Assembly: GCA_017522915.1 (NCBI GenBank)
Contig: JAFWXX010000029.1
Coordinates: 62,001 to 126,000, forward strand
Source of the DNA: Bacteroidaceae bacterium
GTDB lineage: Bacteria; Bacteroidota; Bacteroidia; Bacteroidales; Bacteroidaceae
Direction of reading: 5' to 3'
Length of the DNA: 64,000 nucleotides
Made by a program: the position numbers and the translations under genes. Positions within the stretch are counted from its first letter, which is position 1. Each line of letters opens with the position of its first letter. This document shows positions 8,192 to 16,723 of the stretch, piece by piece. The notes under the pieces are model-generated. The model ran no database searches and was not told the origin of the DNA. It saw nothing but the letters and a program-made list of their open reading frames with translations.

Positions 8192-9319
8192 ATGAAAAAG
8201 ATTGCTATGTTTGTTTTCGCGCTATTGTTTGCGACGGCTTCTTTATTTGCTCAGAACGAGGGTTTTTCTAAGGTTACCAAAAAACTGGAGAAGGCTGTGC
8301 ATTCCTTTAAGTATAAGCCTGAAGAAAAGAATTTACAGAAGTTGGAGGATACTTTCCAGAAGTCTTTGAAGTCAGATCCTGCCCAGGAACATTATATGTG
8401 GCGGTTGATGGGTGAGGCTTTCTATTTTGTGAATGTAAAGGAGAAAAGGGACTTCGGCAAGGCTTTTGAATACTACACAAAGGCTCTTGAAATGGTTCCT
8501 GAATCACTGCATGCAGAGCGTTCTGTGTGTTTGTACAATCTGGGACTTATGTATCTCAGGGGACATCATGTAGAACGCAATCTTGAGAAGGCTGTGGAGC
8601 TTTTTACTGAGTCGAGTAAAGAGGGGTATCTCCCGGCCGATGTCGCTATGGCTAAAATGTACAACTTTGGCTTGGGCGTAGAAAAGGATTTTGCAAAAGC
8701 TGACGAGTTTTATCTGAAGTTAATTGAGCAAGGACATAATGTCTTCTCCGAAAGGTATTCAATGCTGTATGTTCAGGCGAATGCAGATGCTCCTGATGAT
8801 GTAGAGGCAAACAACCTCTTTGAAAAGGCTCTTGTAGGTCTGTTCCTGGAAGAGAGTGAAGAGGTTATATTTAAGGACCTGATGAAAGCTTCGGATATGG
8901 GGCATGCAGCTGCAAAGACGACTCTTGCTGAGTTGAGGCTTGCTGGAAAATTTATCTCAGAATCCAGTCTGGATCTTGGCGTTGCCGAGCAACTGACCCA
9001 AAATGCATCTGCAAAAGGATATGTACACGGTATCTTCGTTCAGGCACAGATTATAGAGAGAAGTACATGGGGCAAGATGTTCCAGTGGGATCGTGCAAAG
9101 CAATATTGGAACCTGTATCAAAAGGCTGCAGAATTAGGGCATCCGTTGTCACAATGCGCAGTCGGTGTAGTCTATTCAGGAGAGGCTCCTCCGGTGTTGT
9201 CTCTGCTGAAGATGAAACCTGATAAGGAAAAGGCATACGAATGGTTCTCCAAGGCTGCAGAGCAAGGTTGGCCAACGGCTAAGAATAAAGCACTGCAATA
9301 TAAATCCTATGCCAAGTGA
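8192..9319 (+). CDS. Secreted Sel1-repeat (TPR-like) protein
   Basis: The 375-residue protein begins with a signal peptide (MKKIAMFVFALLFATASLFA, cleaved before QNEG). It then carries Sel1-like helical repeats, for example 'YNLGLMYLRG...LEKAVELFTES', 'AMAKMYNFGLGVEKDFAKA' and the C-terminal 'KAYEWFSKAAEQGWPTAK'. Sel1 repeats form an alpha-solenoid used for protein binding, often as adaptors in the envelope. There is no catalytic domain and no lipobox, so a soluble periplasmic location is likely. It is monocistronic by its flanks: 190 nt upstream without a gene and a strong terminator downstream. Confidence 0.8.
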   Translation: MKKIAMFVFALLFATASLFAQNEGFSKVTKKLEKAVHSFKYKPEEKNLQKLEDTFQKSLKSDPAQEHYMWRLMGEAFYFVNVKEKRDFGKAFEYYTKALEMVPESLHAERSVCLYNLGLMYLRGHHVERNLEKAVELFTESSKEGYLPADVAMAKMYNFGLGVEKDFAKADEFYLKLIEQGHNVFSERYSMLYVQANADAPDDVEANNLFEKALVGLFLEESEEVIFKDLMKASDMGHAAAKTTLAELRLAGKFISESSLDLGVAEQLTQNASAKGYVHGIFVQAQIIERSTWGKMFQWDRAKQYWNLYQKAAELGHPLSQCAVGVVYSGEAPPVLSLLKMKPDKEKAYEWFSKAAEQGWPTAKNKALQYKSYAK

Positions 9320-9333
9320 TGATTTTCTTATAT

Positions 9334-9371
9334 AACAAAGGGTTAAAGCCACAATGCTTTAACCCTTTGTT
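9334..9371. terminator. Strong hairpin terminator after the Sel1 protein gene
   Basis: AACAAAGGGTTAAAGC pairs perfectly with GCTTTAACCCTTTGTT (16 bp, 6-nt loop), starting 15 nt after the stop codon. A T-rich tract follows. Confidence 0.8.
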
Positions 9372-9429
9372 ATTGTCGTTGAGGATATGTTGCAGTTTTT
9401 TTTCATTTCATAATGTTTTTTCGGCATAT

Positions 9430-9450
9430 AAAACTAATTTTGCCGATATA
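9430..9450 (+). promoter_or_regulatory. Bacteroidota-type promoter of hydF
   Basis: The -7 box TAATTTTG (consensus TAnnTTTG) lies about 25-30 nt upstream of the hydF ATG, with a T-rich -33 region before it. The segment CGGC...GCCG that spans the box can form a weak hairpin. Confidence 0.5.
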
Positions 9451-9463
9451 GAATTTATTTGAA

Positions 9464-10651
9464 ATGACAGAAACTTCACGTTCCAACCGTTGTCACATAA
9501 CAATATTCGGTCGCAGGAATACCGGCAAGTCATCGCTTCTGAACCGTCTTGCAGGGCAGGATGTATCTATTGTGTCGTCTGTTGCCGGCACGACAACCGA
9601 TGTCGTATGGAAGAACATAGAACTGCCGGGCATAGGTGCTGCCGTGATAGGGGATACAGCCGGCTTTGACGATACGGGCGTTGTCGGTGAGATGCGTGTC
9701 GCCGCTTCAAGAAAGGTCCTTTCACGTACGGATATTGCTCTTCTGCTGCTCGGCGACGACCCTTATGATGCTTCCTTTGAAAATGAGTGGATAAAGGCAA
9801 TAAAGGCACACGGAATTCCCTTTATGCTTATCATGAACAAGTGTGACGCAGAGGGTAGTGAGGTGCGGCTTAAGGAGTGGCAGGATGTGTTAGACGATAA
9901 TGTGATTCCGTTTTCTGCCATTACCGGTGAGGGACTCACGTCGTTGATTGATAGGATGGCCCGTTGCTACAGGAACGATGACGATTATGACGATATTACA
10001 TATACCCTTGTAAGGAGTGGCGATATCGTGGTTCTTGTAATGCCGCAGGACAGCTCCGCGCCTAAAGGACGTCTTATACAGCCTCAGGTGCTGACGCTCC
10101 GCAATCTGCTAGACAAGCACTGCATTCCTCTTTGCTGTGCTCCGGAAGAGTTCTCTCAATTACTGAGTTCATTAACAGTTCCTCCGCAGCTTGTAATAAC
10201 CGATTCGCAGCTCTTTGCCGAGATTGAGAGGGTTACCCCGCCCGGAACAAAATTAACCTCCTTCTCGGTTCTTATGGCTCGTCACAAAGGGGATATCGAT
10301 GCTTTTCTTAATGGGGCCGAAGTGCTTCGTTCATTGGGACCCGATGCCCGGATACTTATAGCGGAGGCATGTTCTCATGTTCCGCAGAACGAGGATATCG
10401 GCCGTGTAAAGCTTCCGCGCATGTTGCGTGCCAAGCTGGGTAATGGTATTTCGATTGATATAGTATCAGGCAATGATTTCCCCGATGACCTTGCCGGCTA
10501 TGACCTTGTAATACATTGCGGGGCATGCATGTTCAACCGCAGGGCGGTGATGTCGCGTGTGCGCCAGGCTAAGGCGCAAGGCGTGCCGGTTACGAATTAT
10601 GGAATTGCAATAGCAACGCTAAGCGGTATAATTGACAGGATTACCGTGTAG
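9464..10651 (+). CDS. hydF: [FeFe]-hydrogenase H-cluster maturation GTPase HydF
   Basis: The 395-residue protein has an N-terminal Era/TrmE-like GTPase domain with P-loop GRRNTGKS (about 16-23), G2 GTTTD, G3 DTAGFDD and G4 NKCD. The middle is a dimerisation domain. The C-terminal cluster-binding domain has the HydF ligand pattern: CxH (ACSH, about 304) followed roughly 50 residues later by HCxxC (HCGAC, about 355). HydF is the scaffold on which HydE and HydG assemble the 2Fe subcluster before transfer to the hydrogenase. HydE, HydG and the hydrogenase are not in this window. The presence of hydF implies an anaerobic, H2-metabolising organism. Confidence 0.93.
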   Translation: MTETSRSNRCHITIFGRRNTGKSSLLNRLAGQDVSIVSSVAGTTTDVVWKNIELPGIGAAVIGDTAGFDDTGVVGEMRVAASRKVLSRTDIALLLLGDDPYDASFENEWIKAIKAHGIPFMLIMNKCDAEGSEVRLKEWQDVLDDNVIPFSAITGEGLTSLIDRMARCYRNDDDYDDITYTLVRSGDIVVLVMPQDSSAPKGRLIQPQVLTLRNLLDKHCIPLCCAPEEFSQLLSSLTVPPQLVITDSQLFAEIERVTPPGTKLTSFSVLMARHKGDIDAFLNGAEVLRSLGPDARILIAEACSHVPQNEDIGRVKLPRMLRAKLGNGISIDIVSGNDFPDDLAGYDLVIHCGACMFNRRAVMSRVRQAKAQGVPVTNYGIAIATLSGIIDRITV

Positions 10652-10721
10652 TGTAACCATGTCGCGTTATAATCAGGACGCGACAATGATATTATTGTGA
10701 TATAAATGTGAAACCTATGCT

Positions 10722-11837
10722 ATGAAACAATATACCGAAATAGAGAATTATGACGATTTGTCGCAGCTCATTGTACCGGGTGCCCTGCTTGAACATTATG
10801 CTTTCCAGAACATTGAATTCGGGCGCAATGCAGTGCAATGCCGTTTCAAGGATTGCATATTCTTCGGTTGCACGATGCCCGATGTTATGAGACAGGAACT
10901 CTCTCCCGACTGCATTCTCTTTCCCAGGCTTTCTGTTCCTTTCAATATGTTCCGGGCTAAACTGTATTCAGCTGCGGAACTGTATGCCGGATACGATTAC
11001 CGTTTTCCCGATACTTTTGCGCAGTGTTACGATACCCGTATATACAGGCATTATGTTTCGGAAGGCAAGCTGGCCGGTGATATAGCAGAGACTGCTGCAC
11101 GTTCGCTGCACGACCATTCTATAAGCGATGCTTTGCACGATTTCCTTGCCGGCTATGACGAACGCAGTGTTGTAGCTGTAATGGGCGGGCATGCCTTGTT
11201 GCGTACCGATGATATGTACCGTAAGGTTGTTCTGTTAAGCAAGCATCTTGCCGAGAATGGTTGTCTGATGGTTACGGGCGGTGGTCCTGGGGCTATGGAG
11301 GCTGCCCATTTGGGTGCTTGGCTTGCAGGACGTGCTGACAATGAGGTGGACGTGGCTTTGGGTATGCTGGCTTCGGCTCCTTCGTACAAGGATTGCGATT
11401 GGCTTCCGTCGGCTTTTGCTCTTATGGAGCACATGCCGCGTGTGAGCGATTGCAGCAGCGTTGGTATTCCTACATGGTTCTATGGACATGAGCCGGCAAC
11501 TCCGTTTGCTACGCATATTGCAAAATATTTCGATAACAGCATACGCGAGGACGGTCTGTTGGCTATAGCGAAGGGTGGTGTGGTCTATTCTCCCGGCAGT
11601 GCAGGGACTATGCAGGAGATTTTTCAGGATGCTGCTCAGAACCATTATCTTACTTGCGGTTATGCGAGCCCGATGGTTTTTCTCGGTATTGAGTATTGGA
11701 GTGAGAAATTCCCGGTATATCCTTTGCTTAAAGGGCTGCATGAGAAAGGCTGCTACAGGAATCTTATGCTTTCGCTTACCGATTCACCCGAAGAGGCGGA
11801 GCGTGTTATAATGCGGTTTGTCAGAAACCGAGTATGA
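10722..11837 (+). CDS. LOG-family Rossmann-fold nucleotide-binding protein
   Basis: The 371-residue protein has a C-terminal LOG/lysine-decarboxylase-like domain. 'VVAVMGGHALLR' and 'MVTGGGPGAMEAAHLGA' form the Rossmann nucleotide site. 'SPGSAGTMQEIFQD' corresponds to the PGGxGTxxE signature. Known members cleave nucleoside 5'-monophosphates (cytokinin LOG, PpnN). The first 150 residues are extra relative to short LOG proteins and include a Cys-rich stretch (CRFKDCIFFGC), so it is closer to the long bacterial forms. It starts 70 nt after hydF and may share its transcript. The substrate is not shown by the sequence. Confidence 0.8.
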   Translation: MKQYTEIENYDDLSQLIVPGALLEHYAFQNIEFGRNAVQCRFKDCIFFGCTMPDVMRQELSPDCILFPRLSVPFNMFRAKLYSAAELYAGYDYRFPDTFAQCYDTRIYRHYVSEGKLAGDIAETAARSLHDHSISDALHDFLAGYDERSVVAVMGGHALLRTDDMYRKVVLLSKHLAENGCLMVTGGGPGAMEAAHLGAWLAGRADNEVDVALGMLASAPSYKDCDWLPSAFALMEHMPRVSDCSSVGIPTWFYGHEPATPFATHIAKYFDNSIREDGLLAIAKGGVVYSPGSAGTMQEIFQDAAQNHYLTCGYASPMVFLGIEYWSEKFPVYPLLKGLHEKGCYRNLMLSLTDSPEEAERVIMRFVRNRV

Positions 11838-11844
11838 ATGTGAA

Positions 11845-11881
11845 TTCGATATAACTCAGGTAATCAGATTATTATATCGAA
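11845..11881. repeat. Inverted pair of TTCGATATAA, right side of the hexosaminidase gene
   Basis: TTCGATATAA (11845-11854) and TTATATCGAA (about 11872-11881) form a 10-bp inverted repeat. The same 10-mer pair occurs on the other side of the GH20 gene at 15528-15537 and 15709-15718. This could be an operator half-site or part of a small repeat element. Confidence 0.5.
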
Positions 11882-11889
11882 CTCCTGTT

Positions 11890-11937
11890 AATAATAGAAA
11901 TGCGGAGTGGTTCAAGCCACTTCACATTTCTATTATT
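11890..11937. terminator. Bidirectional terminator between converging genes
   Basis: AATAATAGAAATG pairs with CATTTCTATTATT, and AGTGG/CCACT pairs inside. The element lies between the converging LOG-family gene and GH20 gene and has A/T tracts on both arms, so it can terminate both transcripts. Confidence 0.8.
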
Positions 11938-11947
11938 TAACAGCTTC

Positions 11948-14900
11948 TTACTTTATATATATCTTTTTGCCATTGATAATGTATATACCTCTGGTCGGGG
12001 TTTCTACTTTTCGGCCTTGCAGGTCGTATGTACCTTTGCTATTTGCTCCTTGCTCTGTTATCTCTTCTATCCCTGTCTCTACTTCAACAGCCGATTTCTC
12101 CAGTGTCCATACGCTTGCACCCCATGTATAAGGCTTTGTGAGTATGTAGCCCCATGCATCGGGGTTGGTGTACCAGCCGTGCTCGCCGTCGCCTGCAATA
12201 ATTGCAATTCCTTTGCTGCCGGTATCGGTTGTGGTCTCCTTTAGAGTCCATGCATAGTCACGGCCTACATACAGAGTCTGTTCAACAGCATCGCTGCTGA
12301 TGTATGCAGCCTGGCCGTTAGCCTTGTTGTAGATGTTTACAGTGCCGTCGCTGTTCTTTGTAAAGCTCCATAGGAAGTTGTCGGTTGTGCCTTTTGCCTT
12401 TGGCTCTACGCGGTTGTTGCTGTATGCTGCATAGTAGTTTGTAAAGTATGCATTGCGTATGTAGTAGTATGCACCGGTGTCGATGGCATCGGCCATAGTT
12501 GCGCGTGGCATCATCATGAACTGGTGGTAGAGTGCAACGTATGCATTGTACTGCTGCTCGGTAACGCCGCCTTCTGCAACAGCTGCTCCGGCCGGAGTTG
12601 TCACGTTGTTCAAGAGGTACTCAAGAGCTTCTTCTGTAGGCTCTCCAACCTTGCCCGGCTTTGCATTCAGGGCGATGAGTTCGCATTTCTTTACAAGACC
12701 TGCAAGCTGGGCTGTAAAGTCTGTCACCTCTACAAGCTTCCAGGTACCGTTGTAGCAGAGTGCAGCCTCGTCCTTTACATATACATCGCCCGATGGTTCT
12801 GCGCTCAAACGCTTTACACTGCCTGTCATTGCTGCATTGTAACCGCTGACAGCAGATATTGTCACTGCCCCCGGCATGTATGTGACATCGCGTGCAGCAA
12901 TGGTTGCCTTGTCGATTCTTACCGCTGTTCCGTTGTCAGTTGTTGTAACTGCTGTATTGTAGCTTGGCATTGTTATGGCCTTGCCGCTGTAAAGATTTCT
13001 CATTATATAACCGCCGTCGGTTGTCTCGAACTGCCACAACTCCTCCGGCTCAACCTGTGGTGTGTAGTGGAAACGTATGCCGTTGCCGCTTTGATACATT
13101 GTAGAGCCTGCATACTGACGCTTGTAGTAAGTGGATGCCGAAACAATCTGGTATGTTTTTCCGGCTTCGGGCTGCAGAACAGGGGCGTTCTTGTAATTAT
13201 TGATAGCTGTTGTCAGTTCTGTGACATCGTCACCGTTTACTGCGTCAAGTGCTGTCTGCAATGCATCGTACAGTTCGGCAGCAGGGTAGCCAACGCCTCC
13301 GCGTATGCTGCCTGCAAGGATAGATTCGGCCTCCATGACTGCTGTTTCGGCAGCGGTGTATTCCTTTGGCTCAATGTAGTGCTTCGCGTATGTATAGCCA
13401 AGAAGGTCAAGAATCTCGTCATGGCTCTGCAGTCTCTTGTAGAAACCGCTCCAATTCTTCTTGCTGCTGGGGAGCCAGCCGGTCTCGGCAACAGCTATCA
13501 TACGTGGCAACAGCTGGTACTCAAGCTCTGTATTGTCGTTTAGAGTCTCTGCCCAAAGGTTGCACTGAACGCCCATGCAGTACTCCTCGCGTCCGCTGAG
13601 TGAACCGGCCGGGTTCAGTGAGTATGCCTCTTCCAATGTGTTTGTATTTGTCTCGCTCCAGCCTCCGTAGTATGGCTCGTCAATGATTGTCTTGTCCGGG
13701 CCTACCTGCATGAAGTCGATATATACATGTGAATATGGGGTGGCGATGCTCTTGAAACCTTTGTTGGCAGCCTCGGCTGTCTTTCCAAGGCTGTTCCATG
13801 CCATGATGACTGGCTTTACTGCATTGTCGCTTGTCCAGTGCGAAAGCAACTCGTCCCATACTACAATATCCTTTCCGTGCTTGTTCTTGAGGTATGTACC
13901 CAATTCCTCTACAAGCCATGACTGCAACTCATGTACACCTGCAAGTCCTTCTTCCTGTACGCGGCGCAAGCAATCCTCGTTTGTCTGCCATTGGTCGGTG
14001 GGGCATTCGTCACCGCCAATGTGTATATATGGGAAGGGGAATATTTCCGCAACATTGTCGAGTACGCACTTCAGAAAGTCGATGGTCTCGTCCTTGCCGA
14101 TGTTCAGGACATCCTTCGATATACCTCCGTCAATGCGCACTGAATACTCCTTTGTCGGGTCGCAACTCAATTCTGGATAAGCGGTAACTGCAGCCACCAT
14201 GTGTCCGGGCAGGTCAATCTCAGGCATGATATCAATGTTGAGCTCGGCAGCGTATGCCACAATCTCACGCAGGTCATCCTGGGTGAAATACATTCCACGG
14301 CCATACTCTGTATCGTCAAAGAACTTGCTGCCGTCGCCGGGGCTTGTAAACGAACCGGAACGTATCGCACCCACTTCTGTGAGCAATGGGTATTCGGGTA
14401 TCTCTATGCGCCAGCCCTGGTCATCGGTGAGGTGCCAATGCAAGCGGTTCATCTTGTAGAGTGCCATAATGTCGAGCACCTTCTTTACCTCGTCCTTGTC
14501 GAAGAAGTGACGCGCCACATCCATCATGAAACCACGATGGCCGAACTGTGGCTGGTCGGCAATGGTTACGAAAGGAATCTCCCATTTTGCCTCGTTGTTG
14601 AGCTCCTCGCCGAAGAGGTCGCGTGGGAGCAACTGCTTCAATGTCTGTATTGCATAGAAGAAACCGGTCTTTGTGGCTGCCTTGATTTCAATGCCGTTTT
14701 CGTTTACGTTGAGCGTGTAACCCTCAGCCGGCAGTGAGGCATCGGCTGCAAGCCATATTTCGCCGGCCTCAGCCGAAGCTCCGCTCTCCTTGACAGCGAG
14801 TGATGTACCCGATGTCTTTGCAAGCATTGAGGCAAAATCGCTGACATACTTCTGTGTGCCGTCATTGGGGTATGTGATGGCCTTGAGAGATGCTACGGCA

Positions 14901-15472
14901 AGGTTGCCCTCTCCGACTGTGATTTCTGCAGGGTAGGGGATGATTGAAATGTTGCCAAGGTTCTCGAATACGGCATATTCTACGAACTGTACAGGGTTGT
15001 TCTGGTCTGCCTTGTCCCAAAGGCCTACGCCACGGTTTTCCGCGGGTCCGCCCCAAAGATTCATGGAAACGGAAGTATTGCCTTTCGGTTGAATCTCATA
15101 ACCGCCGCTGTATGTGCTGTTGGCGGTAGCGTTGATAAAGAACTTGCTTACACCGGTTGCTGTGGTTGCAGATTTTACCATCTGGTTCTTGGCTGCAGAA
15201 CTCACATACAATATATTTCCTTTCTTGTTTGTGAATGTGTAGCCGTTTGTCGCATCACCGGTAATCTTCCACAGCTGTGCGTCGCTGCCGGTTGCTGTAG
15301 CTGTGGTAATCTGCGCTCCTGCCGTTTCGGCAGTGAGTGCGTTCCCGCCGTTCATGAACTGTATGAGATACCATTTGGTGTTCTCACCGCTGCTTATTGT
15401 CGGGAATCCTTGTGCAAATGAGCCGGCCAGGCCTGCAAGCATGCACGACAAAAGAAGTAAAGTTTTTTTCAT
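11948..15472 (-). CDS. Secreted GH20 beta-N-acetylhexosaminidase
   Basis: The protein has 1,174 residues from the ATG that opens a signal peptide (MKKTLLLLSCMLAGLAGSFA); an in-frame ATG 42 nt upstream is less likely. Approximate domains: ricin-like lectin module (30-165), GH20 N-terminal alpha/beta domain (180-300), and GH20 TIM barrel (305-640) with 'HRGFMMDVARHFF', 'LHWHLTDDQGWR' and HIGGDE, whose D488/E489 pair is the substrate-assisted catalytic Asp-Glu. A C-terminal helical linker and further beta modules follow, with a sorting-like tail (GTYDLQGRK...GIYIINGKK). It should remove terminal beta-GlcNAc or GalNAc outside the cell or in the periplasm. Together with the GH36-like enzyme and the HGSNAT-like protein it fits host-glycan foraging. 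Confidence 0.92.
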   Translation of the reverse strand: MKKTLLLLSCMLAGLAGSFAQGFPTISSGENTKWYLIQFMNGGNALTAETAGAQITTATATGSDAQLWKITGDATNGYTFTNKKGNILYVSSAAKNQMVKSATTATGVSKFFINATANSTYSGGYEIQPKGNTSVSMNLWGGPAENRGVGLWDKADQNNPVQFVEYAVFENLGNISIIPYPAEITVGEGNLAVASLKAITYPNDGTQKYVSDFASMLAKTSGTSLAVKESGASAEAGEIWLAADASLPAEGYTLNVNENGIEIKAATKTGFFYAIQTLKQLLPRDLFGEELNNEAKWEIPFVTIADQPQFGHRGFMMDVARHFFDKDEVKKVLDIMALYKMNRLHWHLTDDQGWRIEIPEYPLLTEVGAIRSGSFTSPGDGSKFFDDTEYGRGMYFTQDDLREIVAYAAELNIDIMPEIDLPGHMVAAVTAYPELSCDPTKEYSVRIDGGISKDVLNIGKDETIDFLKCVLDNVAEIFPFPYIHIGGDECPTDQWQTNEDCLRRVQEEGLAGVHELQSWLVEELGTYLKNKHGKDIVVWDELLSHWTSDNAVKPVIMAWNSLGKTAEAANKGFKSIATPYSHVYIDFMQVGPDKTIIDEPYYGGWSETNTNTLEEAYSLNPAGSLSGREEYCMGVQCNLWAETLNDNTELEYQLLPRMIAVAETGWLPSSKKNWSGFYKRLQSHDEILDLLGYTYAKHYIEPKEYTAAETAVMEAESILAGSIRGGVGYPAAELYDALQTALDAVNGDDVTELTTAINNYKNAPVLQPEAGKTYQIVSASTYYKRQYAGSTMYQSGNGIRFHYTPQVEPEELWQFETTDGGYIMRNLYSGKAITMPSYNTAVTTTDNGTAVRIDKATIAARDVTYMPGAVTISAVSGYNAAMTGSVKRLSAEPSGDVYVKDEAALCYNGTWKLVEVTDFTAQLAGLVKKCELIALNAKPGKVGEPTEEALEYLLNNVTTPAGAAVAEGGVTEQQYNAYVALYHQFMMMPRATMADAIDTGAYYYIRNAYFTNYYAAYSNNRVEPKAKGTTDNFLWSFTKNSDGTVNIYNKANGQAAYISSDAVEQTLYVGRDYAWTLKETTTDTGSKGIAIIAGDGEHGWYTNPDAWGYILTKPYTWGASVWTLEKSAVEVETGIEEITEQGANSKGTYDLQGRKVETPTRGIYIINGKKIYIK

Positions 15473-15573
15473 ATCGTTGAATTTATTTAGGTTAGTTATG
15501 TCCGAAACTTTCATATATTAACCTGAGTTCGATATAAAATTTTCGCTATAAATTGGTGTGTTTGTATAGTGTT

Positions 15574-15688
15574 TGTCATCTCGAAACGGAGTTCGCCGCC
15601 CAAAGGGGCTAAAGGCAACGTATGTGAGAGATCTCTTTTTTTGCAATGTTTTTGAGATTTCTCGTCGCTACGCTCCATCGAAATGACA
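15574..15688. repeat. Dispersed palindromic element, copy 2
   Basis: A 115-bp element with ends TGTCATCTCGAA and TCGAAATGACA, inverted relative to copy 1 at 6721-6821. The segment running from the CGAACTCCG end through TTGCCTTT to CACATACG is almost identical between copies; the other third differs in sequence and length. Confidence 0.6.
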
Positions 15689-15822
15689 GGTTCGCAATTT
15701 GAACGAGTTTATATCGAACTGACGTTATATTATATGATAATTCTGCAAATATAATTTTTTTAATAATATAGTGCAAGGCTGGTTCTTGAAATGATTTCAT
15801 TTGAAAAAACAACCGGGCTTGT

Positions 15823-15853
15823 TTTGTTCTACGTTCAGCTTTGACTATCTTTG
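15823..15853 (+). promoter_or_regulatory. Bacteroidota-type promoter of the DUF5715-like lipoprotein gene
   Basis: TTTG (15823-15826), a 19-nt spacer and TATCTTTG (15846-15853) match the -33/-7 consensus. The ATG at 15902 implies a 5' leader of roughly 40 nt. Confidence 0.7.
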
Positions 15854-15901
15854 CAATGGTGTGCGCGGTAGCTGTTTCTATCCTGTTCCCATAAGATTGC
15901 T

Positions 15902-16579
15902 ATGAAAATATATTGCTATATATCACTTTTTTTCTTTATTCTCTCTTGCGGAAACGATATTGTTGTAGAGAATGTTGCAACAGTCTTTCCCGATACCATT
16001 GCCGGCAAGCCCAATAGAATTACATATATAAACTCAAATAGGGCTTTCAACGACCTTAATGATACTCATCTTGCTGCGGCTCAGAAAATTGGGATAAAGC
16101 CGCTTGCATCGCGCGACGGCATTCCAACGGCTTCTAAGAAGCTATATCTTATCGGAGGCCCAATGCGTTATAATGAGCCTTTTGTCGTTGATGAGCTTAC
16201 TCATTCGAGCCCGTTTCTTGTAAAGGAGGCTTATGACCTTCTTCACGATATCGGAAAGAATTTCCAGGATTCGCTGAAAAGGAAAAATCTGCCGGCATAC
16301 AGCGTTATTGTATCTTCGGTGCTGAGAACAGATGCCGATGTAAAGAGCCTTTCACGCAGGAACGTGAATGCCTCAAAGCGTTCGGTGCATTGTTACGGTA
16401 CTACTGTCGATATCTCCTACCGTCGTTTTGAAAAGCATGACGATGAAGGCCCCGATGCCCGTGAGGTTGACTTGAAAGCCGTTCTGGCCGAGGTCCTCCG
16501 CGACCTGAAGAACGCCGGCCGTTGCTATGTGAAGTATGAAATAAAACAGGCTTGTTTCCATATAACAGCAAGGAAATAG
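15902..16579 (+). CDS. DUF5715/M15-like lipoprotein
   Basis: The 225-residue protein begins with a short hydrophobic signal ending in a lipobox (FILSC, lipidated Cys about residue 16). The body contains 'YSVIVSSVLRTDADVKSL' and 'SVHCYGTTVDISY'. The latter matches the SxHxxGxAxD zinc motif of M15 (D-Ala-D-Ala peptidase-like) folds, with a later 'CFHIT' that could give the last ligand. 'FNDLNDTHLAAAQKIGI' is typical of the DUF5715 family as I recall it. It is probably anchored in the envelope and may act on peptidoglycan peptides; activity is unproven. It has its own promoter. Confidence 0.65.
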   Translation: MKIYCYISLFFFILSCGNDIVVENVATVFPDTIAGKPNRITYINSNRAFNDLNDTHLAAAQKIGIKPLASRDGIPTASKKLYLIGGPMRYNEPFVVDELTHSSPFLVKEAYDLLHDIGKNFQDSLKRKNLPAYSVIVSSVLRTDADVKSLSRRNVNASKRSVHCYGTTVDISYRRFEKHDDEGPDAREVDLKAVLAEVLRDLKNAGRCYVKYEIKQACFHITARK

Positions 16580-16723
16580 TAGGGGAGGTTATTGCTTATC
16601 TACTATGGAGTTGGCGTCTTTTGATTAGCTCCAATTCATCATAATATATCATAAAAAAAGAGTTCCACTCCTGCTATGGAATGAAACTCTATTTCTATGC
16701 CAGTATAAACAGTTTTTATCGAA

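Larger units (their letters stand above)
15473..15901. other. Intergenic region with repeat elements
   Basis: The 429-nt gap between divergent genes holds no ORF of note. It contains an inverted TTCGATATAA pair (15528-15537 and 15709-15718) enclosing copy 2 of the TGTCAT...ATGACA element, followed by a good Bacteroidota promoter for the lipoprotein gene. Confidence 0.6.

Noticed and set aside
12524-13543. 339-codon plus-strand ORF opposite the GH20 gene
   Set aside because: It is Cys-rich low-complexity translation of the antisense strand with no domain; the GH20 frame opposite has catalytic motifs.
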